Below are positions 25,037-31,923 of a stretch of DNA of 47,578 bases, piece by piece (within the stretch, counting starts at the first letter, position 1; every line of letters begins with the position of its first letter). The position numbers and the translations under genes are program-made. Below the pieces are notes generated by a model that was not told the DNA's origin, searched no databases, and worked only from the letters and a program-made list of their open reading frames with translations. The stretch is from G963692885 sp964657395 (lineage in GTDB: Bacteria > Acidobacteriota > Terriglobia > Terriglobales > Acidobacteriaceae), in contig CAZZUX010000014.1 in NCBI GenBank assembly GCA_964657395.1, positions 1-47,578 of the forward strand, read 5' to 3'.

Positions 25037-26182
25037 GAAAGGCAGGCCGGCAGCGCGATAGATCTGCTGCATGTACTGGGTATCCCGAAGGCCTTCTTCG
25101 CCGTTCGGTTTCGGCGTCAGATTCTTGATGATGCAGGTAGCGAAGTAGTCTGCCTGGCGTCCGAATTGCCACGGGTCGTGCTGCGTCAGGGGAACATCGG
25201 TGTCTTTTCCGGGGTCGCCTTTGGAAGTGCCATTGATGTGTGCTTTGAGGTGCAGGCCTTCATAGCCGAAGGCCGGCTCCATGTGCAGAGTGCCCCTGGC
25301 GCCGTGGACACGATAGAAGCCGTCCATCTGTGCGCCATAGGTCGTGTTGCAGCTGGCAACTATGCCGGAGGGAAATTTCATCGTCCATGAGACATTTTCT
25401 TCGACTTCGTTGAAGCGGCCATCCTTATCAATGGTGGAGCCGTTGGCAAAGATGGACGTGGGTTCTTCGCCGGTGAGATAACGGCAGGCATTGAGGGAGT
25501 AGACGCCGACGTCCATGAGCGGACCGCCGCCGGCAAGCTGCTTATTGAGGCGCCATTCGCCGGCCTTGATGTTGAAGCCGTTGGCGCTCTCGATGGCCTG
25601 CACCTGGCCGAGAACGCCGCTGCGAACGATTTCAATGGCGCGGAGGTTGGTCGGTTCAAGCTGGCATCGATAGGCGATCATGAGCTTGCGATTCGCGGCG
25701 GCGCAGGCAGAGATCATGGCTTTGCAATCGGCTACGCTGGTGGCCATGGGCTTCTCGCACAGGACGTGCTTGCCGGCCTTGGCGGAGCGGATGGTGTATT
25801 CCGCATGCATGCTGTTGGGTAGTGCGACGTAGACGGCATCGATGTTGGGGTTGTTGCGGATGTCGTCGAAATTCTCGTAGCTGTAAATGGAAGACGCGGG
25901 GACGTTGTACTGGGCTGCAGTCTTTTCTGCCTTGTCGCGGTGGCCGCTGACGATGGCAGTGACTTCGGCGAGCGAAGACTGGCGGGTAGCAGGCATGAAG
26001 TGATCGAGCGAGATACGGCCGAGTCCAATGATGCAGTAGCGGATCTTTTTTGCGCCTGCGGGTACGGGCTCCGTGGGGCTTGCGACTGGTCCGGCTGCTG
26101 ACTGTGCGTTTGACTGGGGCAGGAGCAGGGAGGCGGCTGAGGCGGCGGCGAGATGGCCGAATTTTCTGCGCGAGAGTTCCAT
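25025..26182 (-). CDS. Tat-exported Gfo/Idh/MocA oxidoreductase
   Basis: A 385-residue NAD(P)-dependent sugar oxidoreductase. A twin-arginine signal, LSRRKFGHLAAASAASLLLP, precedes the Rossmann domain (IRYCIIGLGRISLDHFMPAT). The family motif HVLCEKPMATSVADC carries the catalytic EKP lysine, and the C-terminal alpha/beta domain includes GGGPLMDVGVYSLNACRYLT. This resembles glucose-fructose oxidoreductase, which binds its NADP tightly and is exported folded by Tat. The sugar is not known. It is divergent from the zinc dehydrogenase gene at 26263, with about 80 bases of shared upstream DNA. Confidence 0.88.
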   Translation of the reverse strand: MELSRRKFGHLAAASAASLLLPQSNAQSAAGPVASPTEPVPAGAKKIRYCIIGLGRISLDHFMPATRQSSLAEVTAIVSGHRDKAEKTAAQYNVPASSIYSYENFDDIRNNPNIDAVYVALPNSMHAEYTIRSAKAGKHVLCEKPMATSVADCKAMISACAAANRKLMIAYRCQLEPTNLRAIEIVRSGVLGQVQAIESANGFNIKAGEWRLNKQLAGGGPLMDVGVYSLNACRYLTGEEPTSIFANGSTIDKDGRFNEVEENVSWTMKFPSGIVASCNTTYGAQMDGFYRVHGARGTLHMEPAFGYEGLHLKAHINGTSKGDPGKDTDVPLTQHDPWQFGRQADYFATCIIKNLTPKPNGEEGLRDTQYMQQIYRAAGLPFLTS

Positions 26183-26262
26183 AAGTCTCCGTAAGGCTGC
26201 GCTTCATGGTAACCCGGACTGTGGCTGGGCGCGTGGATGAGGAACGATGTAGGATTTCTGGG

Positions 26263-27336
26263 ATGAAAGCACTGGTTCTTTCGGCATACGAAGAGTTGGC
26301 AGTAGAAGAGGTTCCGTCGCCGGTTGCGGCCGCTGATGAAGTGCTGGTGCGGGTGGAAGCGTGCGGAATTTGTGGCAGCGATGTGCATGGGTATGATGGC
26401 ACGTCGGGACGGAGGATTCCGCCGATCGTGATGGGCCACGAGGCTGCCGGGATCATCGCGGCGGTTGGCAAGGACGTGAAGGACTATGCGGTCGGCGACC
26501 GGGTGACGTTCGACTCGACGGTCTACTGCGGTCATTGCGAGTACTGCCTGCGCGGCGAAGTGAATCTTTGCGATAACCGGCAGGTGGTGGGTGTGTCGTG
26601 TGGAGATTATCGTCGCGAGGGTGCGTTTGCAGAATTGGTGCGCGTGCCGGAGCGGATTCTTTACAAATTGCCGGAGAGCCTGTCGTTCGCTGAAGCGGCG
26701 ATGCTGGAGGCGGTGTCCGTGGCGCTGCATGCCGTGCGGGTGACGCAGCTGCGCGGCGGCGAGCGGGCACTGGTGATCGGCGCGGGCATGATTGGCCTGT
26801 TGACGCTGCAGGCTGCGAAGGCAGCCGGTTGCTCGCACGTAATGGTGGCCGATGTGGATGCGACGCGGCTGGAACTGGCGAAGGCGAGCGGCGCCGATGC
26901 GGTGCTACTGGCTTCAGGATCAGAGTTGTTGAGCGCGGTGATGGAGAAGACGGGCGGACGCGGTGTGGACGTGGTGTTTGAGGCGGTCGGTCGAAATGAA
27001 ACAGTGTCGAGTGCGATTGATGTAGTGCGCAAGGGCGGGACGGTCACGCTGATCGGGAATATCACGCCAGAGGTGAAGCTGCCGCTGCAGAAGGTGGTGT
27101 CGCGCGAGATCCGGCTGCAGGGTACGGCTGCGTCGGCTGGGGAATATCCGCGGGCTATGGAGTTGATGATGAGCGGAGCGATCGATGTGAAGCCGCTGAT
27201 TACGGCGGTGGCGCCGCTGGCGGATGGGCCGCAATGGTTTGCGCGGCTGCATGCGCGGGAGCCGAACCTGATGAAGATTGTGCTGGCACCGCAGATTGCG
27301 GGAACGACGCAGGACTCGCCGACGGTGAATGTATGA
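26263..27336 (+). CDS. Zinc-dependent medium-chain alcohol/polyol dehydrogenase
   Basis: A 357-residue cytosolic dehydrogenase. ACGICGSDVHGYDG and MGHEAAGIIAAVG give the catalytic zinc ligands, CGHCEYCLRGEVNLC the structural zinc site, and VIGAGMIGLLTLQAAKAAGC the NAD-binding Rossmann loop. It is most like sorbitol, galactitol-1-phosphate and L-galactonate dehydrogenases, so a polyol or aldonate substrate is likely but not fixed. The start is ATG 26263 (MKALVLSAYEELAVEEVPS); an earlier in-frame start at 26206 adds a non-family extension. Its stop overlaps the ATG of the next SDR by four bases (ATGA), a coupled pair. Confidence 0.88.
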   Translation: MKALVLSAYEELAVEEVPSPVAAADEVLVRVEACGICGSDVHGYDGTSGRRIPPIVMGHEAAGIIAAVGKDVKDYAVGDRVTFDSTVYCGHCEYCLRGEVNLCDNRQVVGVSCGDYRREGAFAELVRVPERILYKLPESLSFAEAAMLEAVSVALHAVRVTQLRGGERALVIGAGMIGLLTLQAAKAAGCSHVMVADVDATRLELAKASGADAVLLASGSELLSAVMEKTGGRGVDVVFEAVGRNETVSSAIDVVRKGGTVTLIGNITPEVKLPLQKVVSREIRLQGTAASAGEYPRAMELMMSGAIDVKPLITAVAPLADGPQWFARLHAREPNLMKIVLAPQIAGTTQDSPTVNV

Positions 27337-28139
27337 GCGAGAACCTGTTCGATCTGACCGGGCAGGTAGCGCTTGTGACGGGTACGAGCCGCGGACTGGG
27401 GCAGCATTTTGCGCGTGCGCTGGCGAGGGCAGGTGCAGACATCGTGATGACGAGCAGGTCACGTGCATCGCTGGTGCCGTTCGAAGAAGAGATTCGAAAG
27501 CTGGGACGCAAGACGGCATCAGTTGAGTTGGATGTGCGCGACGAAGCGAGTATCCGGACAGCTGTGGCGGCGGCGATTGCTGCGTTCGGCAAGCTGGACA
27601 TCCTGTTGAACAATGCAGGCTGCAATGTGCGCAAGCCGGCGGTCGAGGTGACGTGGGATGACTGGAACCTGATCCTCGATACGAACCTGCGGGGAACATT
27701 TTTCGTGGCCCAGGCTGCGGCACGTCACATGATCGAACGCGGGTATGGGCGGATCATCAATGTGGGATCGGTAACGAGCGTGTTCGGGTATGCGGGACTG
27801 GCGCCCTACGGAGCGAGTCGCGGAGGGGTGCGGCAACTGACGATGAGCCTGGCGGATGACTGGGGCAGGCATGGCGTGACTGTGAACTGCCTGGCACCGG
27901 GATGGTTCCAGACAGAGCAGAACAAGGTGATGTACCAGGATGCAGACTGGGTTGAGTACCTGATTGAGCGTATACCGGTGAAGCGGCCGGGAGCGCCGCA
28001 TGACCTGGATGGAGCGGTGGTTTTTCTTGCGTCTGAAGCGAGCCGGTATGTGACTGGGCAGACGCTGCTGGTGGATGGCGGCATCTCGGTGGGTGCAACG
28101 CGGGCGACGGTGAAGGCGGCAACGGAAATCAAGAAGTAA
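27333..28139 (+). CDS. SDR oxidoreductase (gluconate-5-dehydrogenase/KduD-like)
   Basis: A 268-residue short-chain dehydrogenase. The NAD motif VTGTSRGLGQHFARALA, NNAGCNVRKPAV, the catalytic serine in INVGSVTS, and a GG ending (VTGQTLLVDGGISVG) are all standard. The catalytic motif is YGASR: Tyr159 is present but position 163, normally lysine, is arginine (codon CGC). Coupling to the zinc dehydrogenase suggests they act on successive steps of one sugar-acid route. The closest functional types by sequence feel are gluconate 5-dehydrogenase and 2-deoxy-D-gluconate 3-dehydrogenase. Confidence 0.85.
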   Translation: MSENLFDLTGQVALVTGTSRGLGQHFARALARAGADIVMTSRSRASLVPFEEEIRKLGRKTASVELDVRDEASIRTAVAAAIAAFGKLDILLNNAGCNVRKPAVEVTWDDWNLILDTNLRGTFFVAQAAARHMIERGYGRIINVGSVTSVFGYAGLAPYGASRGGVRQLTMSLADDWGRHGVTVNCLAPGWFQTEQNKVMYQDADWVEYLIERIPVKRPGAPHDLDGAVVFLASEASRYVTGQTLLVDGGISVGATRATVKAATEIKK

Positions 28140-28156
28140 TTCGGAGTTGTTTGACT

Positions 28157-29209
28157 ATGAAGATGCGACTGTTTGTGATGGGCCTGGCGCTATTAGCGGG
28201 AGCGGGGATGACGGCGACAGCGAAGGCGCCGAAGGGTGAGTTGCAGATCTACTTTATCGATGTCGAGGGCGGACAGGCGACGCTGTTCGTTGCGCCGGAT
28301 CATCATTCGCTACTGGTGGATACAGGCTGGCCGGGCAACAATGGCCGTGACGCAGACCGTATTGTGGCGGCGGCCCACCAGGCGGGGCTGCAGCGCATCG
28401 ATACGGTGCTGCTGACGCACTACCACACGGACCATACAGGCGGTGTGCCGCAGCTGCTGGCGCGCATACAGGTGGGAACGTTCCTCGACCATGGCCCAAA
28501 CCGCGAGCAGGATGGCGCTATCACAGAGCATGGCTACGATCTGTATCAGAAATCATTACAATCCAACAGTGCAAAGCACGTCACCATGGCTGCGGGGCAG
28601 CCTTTACCGGCAGCAGGCTTCGATGGCCTGGTGATCTCGGCAGATGGCAAGCTGCTGGACCATTCATTGCCGGGAGCGGGCCAGCCGAATACGTATTGCG
28701 CGAGCTCTGAAAAAAGGCCGGCAGACCTGACGGAGAATTCGCGATCGCTTGGCTTCCTGTTGCACTTTGGCAAGCTGAGCATTCTGGACCTCGGCGACCT
28801 GACGTGGGACAAGGAGATGGAACTGATGTGCCCGGAGAACAGGATCGGGCATGTGGACCTGCTGGTTGTTTCGCATCATGGATGGAACCAGAGTTCGAGT
28901 CCGGCATTGATTGATGCCATTGCAGCGCGAGTGGCGGTAATGGATAACGGTGCGACGAAAGGCGGTTCGACACCTACACTCGAGACGTTTCAGAAGGCGC
29001 CTGGACTGCAGCAGTTGTGGCAACTGCATTATTCGGAAGAAGGCGGCAAGGAGCACAACGTGGATGCACAATACATTGCGAATGTGACAGCGCCGACGAA
29101 GACGGCTGGCGACGCAGGAAATTATCTGAAGGTGGTCGCGGATCGTTCGGGAGCGATCACGGTTTTTAATTCTCGAACGGGTGCAAGCAAGACATACGCG
29201 GGGCAGTGA
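28157..29209 (+). CDS. Secreted metallo-beta-lactamase-fold hydrolase (ComEC-like domain)
   Basis: A 350-residue exported protein. A signal peptide (LFVMGLALLAGAGMTATAKA) is followed by LQIYFIDVEGGQATLFVAPD, the pattern that opens the ComEC/Rec2-type MBL domain, then the zinc motif LLTHYHTDHTGGVPQ (HxHxDH). A later SILDLGDLTWDKE supplies the bridging Asp and LLVVSHHGWNQSSSPALIDA a further histidine. No membrane channel domain is present, so this is a free hydrolase, not a DNA-uptake channel. The substrate is unknown. It follows the SDR by 17 bases, probably in the same transcript. Confidence 0.82.
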   Translation: MKMRLFVMGLALLAGAGMTATAKAPKGELQIYFIDVEGGQATLFVAPDHHSLLVDTGWPGNNGRDADRIVAAAHQAGLQRIDTVLLTHYHTDHTGGVPQLLARIQVGTFLDHGPNREQDGAITEHGYDLYQKSLQSNSAKHVTMAAGQPLPAAGFDGLVISADGKLLDHSLPGAGQPNTYCASSEKRPADLTENSRSLGFLLHFGKLSILDLGDLTWDKEMELMCPENRIGHVDLLVVSHHGWNQSSSPALIDAIAARVAVMDNGATKGGSTPTLETFQKAPGLQQLWQLHYSEEGGKEHNVDAQYIANVTAPTKTAGDAGNYLKVVADRSGAITVFNSRTGASKTYAGQ

Positions 29210-29219
29210 AGCGGCGACT

Positions 29220-30596
29220 TCAAGCTTGCTCAGGGGTCTCCCGCCAGGGTTCGATGCGTCCGAGCAGGAAGGCGTAGCCGGCGAGTCCGACGAGCAGGTA
29301 CGCCGCTGATGCTGCGAAGGCAGTTGCGAAAGAGTGGGTTGCGGTGACCAGGTAGCCGGTGGCAACGGGTGCTGCGATGGCGGACAGCTGATTGGAAAAG
29401 TTCATGATGCTGCCTACCCGGCCGACCGCGGCGCGTGGAGCGATGAGGGATGGGACGCTCCAGCAGACGGGTGCCGCAGCGGCAAGGCCGCCGATGGAAA
29501 TACTGATCCAGACGAGAGCGCGCGTGGCGGTGTGGGCCTGGGCTGCGCCGAGAATGCCGAGACCCATGGCCGTGCCGCCGATGAGAACGACCTGACGCAC
29601 GCGTGCTGCGTCCCATCCGCGCTTGATGAGGAAGTCGACGAGTAAGCCTCCGATCAAAATGTCAGTCGCTGTTGCGAATAGCCATGGTGCGCCGGTGTAG
29701 AGGAAGGAGTGCAGCAGGTCAAGGTGGAGCGTGATGGCGAGATAGGTGGGCAGCCAGGTGAGCAGCAAGTAGAAGACGTAGTTATAGGCTCCGGAGCCGA
29801 GTGCGAGACCGAGGACCTTCGGCTTGCGGATGAGTTTGCCGAGGGTGAGCGACGTGCTTGCTGCGTTCGAGGCTTCGCCTTCGATGGACGCCGGCTGTTC
29901 TTCCGGCCCGGGTTCGCGGTAGACGCGGAAGAAGAGTGCGAAGTAGAGCAGGCTGATGAGGCCGGTGGCTGCGAAGCTAAGGCGCCAGCCGACATGGATC
30001 AGCAGTATGCCGATGGCCGGTACACCGATGGCGGATGCAAGTTTGGCTGCCGAATCGAAGATGGCAGTGGCGAAGCTGCGCTCTTCCTGCGGGAACCATG
30101 CGCCGATGGCCTTGGCATTGGCGGGAAAGGTTGGAGCCTCGGCGACTCCGAGCAGCAGGCGTGCCGCGAAGAAGCCTGAGACATTGGGAGTGATGGCGGC
30201 GCCGAAAGACGCTATGCCCCAGAGAAAGGTGCTGATGCGGCCAATGCGGCGGACGCCGATACGATCCAGCAGGACGCCGATAGGCAGCTGGCAAAGCGCA
30301 TAGGTCCAGCTATAGGCGCCAGAGAGATAGCCGAAGGCGATGTTGGAGAGACCGAAGTCACGCTGCAGTGCGTCGTGCGATACGGACAGGTTGACGCGGT
30401 CGAAGTAATTGACGAGGACGCCGAGACCAAGGAGTGCGGCGATGATCCAGCGTTGCGAGGATGGATCCGCAGAAGACGAGTTGGGCTGGACTGTTGTCAA
30501 AGCGAGTGAGTGAGGCGCTGTGATTGCAACGCTTGATTGTGCCACGGATGCGTCTTCTGCGGCTTTCGGTGCCGTGGGGGCATCGGAAGTGGACAT
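29220..30596 (-). CDS. MFS transporter, anion:cation symporter (hexuronate) type
   Basis: A 458-residue inner-membrane transporter with 12 predicted helices. The ACS-family hallmarks are YFDRVNLSVSHDALQRDFGL, the signature loop RIGVRRIGRISTFLW, and RLLLGVAEAPTFPANAKAIG with WFPQEERSFATAIFDSA. This family moves hexuronates, gluconate/galactonate, phthalate and related organic anions. The N-terminus has an unusual 50-residue Ser/Ala/Pro-rich extension. The neighbouring KdgF-like cupin supports a uronate-type substrate (inference). It is divergent from the cupin gene, with an 89-base shared promoter region. Confidence 0.88.
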   Translation of the reverse strand: MSTSDAPTAPKAAEDASVAQSSVAITAPHSLALTTVQPNSSSADPSSQRWIIAALLGLGVLVNYFDRVNLSVSHDALQRDFGLSNIAFGYLSGAYSWTYALCQLPIGVLLDRIGVRRIGRISTFLWGIASFGAAITPNVSGFFAARLLLGVAEAPTFPANAKAIGAWFPQEERSFATAIFDSAAKLASAIGVPAIGILLIHVGWRLSFAATGLISLLYFALFFRVYREPGPEEQPASIEGEASNAASTSLTLGKLIRKPKVLGLALGSGAYNYVFYLLLTWLPTYLAITLHLDLLHSFLYTGAPWLFATATDILIGGLLVDFLIKRGWDAARVRQVVLIGGTAMGLGILGAAQAHTATRALVWISISIGGLAAAAPVCWSVPSLIAPRAAVGRVGSIMNFSNQLSAIAAPVATGYLVTATHSFATAFAASAAYLLVGLAGYAFLLGRIEPWRETPEQA

Positions 30597-30685
30597 GATG
30601 GATGGCAGTGAACGCTGTGATGGCGGCGTGTATTAGTATCTGGTGGTTGCGAGACAGGCGTGCATCCGAGAGTGGAGGAGGAGTC

Positions 30686-31084
30686 ATGCAGTTGGAGGAT
30701 CAGGGTAAGAAGGGCGGGGCCCACACTGCTGTGAGCTGGGACGCGATTGAGGTAGAGCGTTTAAGCGACACGATCGGCCGACAGTTCATGGTGGGCACGA
30801 ACATGATGATTGCGCGAGTGCTGCTGGCCGAGGGAGCGCACGTGCCGCTGCATCAACATCACAATGAACAGATCAGCTATATTCTCGAAGGCAAGATGCG
30901 ATTTGTGATGGATGGCAGGGAGATCATGGTGGGTGCGGGTGAGGTGTTGTGTATTCCTCCGAATGTGCCGCATGAAGCGTTCGCCCTGGAAGATACCGTG
31001 GACCTGGACATTTTCAATCCGCCACGGCAGGACTGGATCGACCGTGACGATGCGTATCTGCGGAATGCAGAGAAGAAGGCTTAG
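30686..31084 (+). CDS. KdgF-like cupin
   Basis: A 132-residue single-domain cupin. GGAGGAG a few bases upstream decides the ATG at 30686 over an in-frame start at 30602. The metal-site motif reads HVPLHQHHNEQISYILEGKM and the second cupin motif IPPNVPHEAF, and the end DIFNPPRQDWIDRDD fits KdgF-type proteins that linearise 4,5-unsaturated uronate monomers in pectin and alginate breakdown. Many cupins look alike, so this is a likely but not proven call. It precedes an SDR gene by 11 bases. Confidence 0.75.
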   Translation: MQLEDQGKKGGAHTAVSWDAIEVERLSDTIGRQFMVGTNMMIARVLLAEGAHVPLHQHHNEQISYILEGKMRFVMDGREIMVGAGEVLCIPPNVPHEAFALEDTVDLDIFNPPRQDWIDRDDAYLRNAEKKA

Positions 31085-31095
31085 AGGATAGACGC

Positions 31096-31884
31096 GTGGA
31101 TTATGGATTGAAAGGCCGCAGCGTCATTGTTGCGGCATCAAGCGACGGCATTGCGTTTGCGGCAGCAGAGAAATTTGCCATCGAAGGCGCACGCGTGGCG
31201 ATGTGCAGCCGCGATGAGAAGAAGATCAGTGCTGCTGCTGCCGAGTTTCGCGCGCGGTATGACGCCGAGGTGATTGGTGCAGTCGTTGATGTTACCAATG
31301 AAGGCGACGTGAATGCGTTTGTCGAGCGGGCGCAGGAGCAATTCGGCGGGGTGGATGTATGTGTGACGAATGCCGGGGGGCCGCCGGCAAAGATGTTCCT
31401 GGAGACGACGACGGCGGAGTGGCATGCGGCAGTGGAGTTGAACTTCATGAGCGTGGTGCACTTTGCGCATGCGGTGCTGCCATTGATGCAGCAACGCAGG
31501 TGGGGACGGCTGGTGACAATTACGTCTGTGTCGGTCCGGCAGCCGGTGGGCGACCTGATTTATTCCAACGCGGTGCGAGCAGGCGTGGTGGGGCTGGTGA
31601 AGAGTCTGTCCAACGAGTTCGGCAAAGATGGCGTTACGGTGAACAATGTAGCGCCTGGTTATACGGCAACGGCTCGGCTGCGGCAGTTGATTGCGAAACG
31701 AGCAGCAGCTGCCGGTGTTCCGGAAGAGCAGTTTGCGGCGGGACTTGCCGCGGGTACGGCACTGCAGCGCATCGGGCAGCCGGAGGAAGTAGCTGATGCG
31801 ATTGTGTGGCTGGCATCCGAACGCGCGTCATTTATCACAGGCCAGACGCTGGTTGTGGATGGAGGTCAGTACAAGGGGTTGTAG
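31096..31884 (+). CDS. SDR-family protein with atypical motifs
   Basis: A 262-residue SDR-fold protein. The nucleotide-binding loop is VAASSDGIAFAAAEKFAIEG, not the usual TGxxxGIG, and the catalytic motif is LIYSNAVRAGVVG: a tyrosine (about 156) is present but position +4 is Val and +5 is Arg, so YxxxK is lost. NAGGPPAKMF and VDGGQYKGL are otherwise normal. These deviations match the 'BKR-like SDR-like' subgroup, described as having an imperfect NAD motif and tetrad. The start is GTG at 31096 after GAGGATAGAC. It is probably cotranscribed with the cupin; its activity is uncertain. Confidence 0.82.
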   Translation: MDYGLKGRSVIVAASSDGIAFAAAEKFAIEGARVAMCSRDEKKISAAAAEFRARYDAEVIGAVVDVTNEGDVNAFVERAQEQFGGVDVCVTNAGGPPAKMFLETTTAEWHAAVELNFMSVVHFAHAVLPLMQQRRWGRLVTITSVSVRQPVGDLIYSNAVRAGVVGLVKSLSNEFGKDGVTVNNVAPGYTATARLRQLIAKRAAAAGVPEEQFAAGLAAGTALQRIGQPEEVADAIVWLASERASFITGQTLVVDGGQYKGL

Positions 31885-31923
31885 GTGGTTGCATCGTTCT
31901 GTTTTTGAGAGAAAAGGAAGCCC

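Noticed and set aside
28157..29209. A DNA-uptake ComEC protein
   Set aside because: Only the MBL domain is present with a signal peptide; the membrane channel domains are missing.
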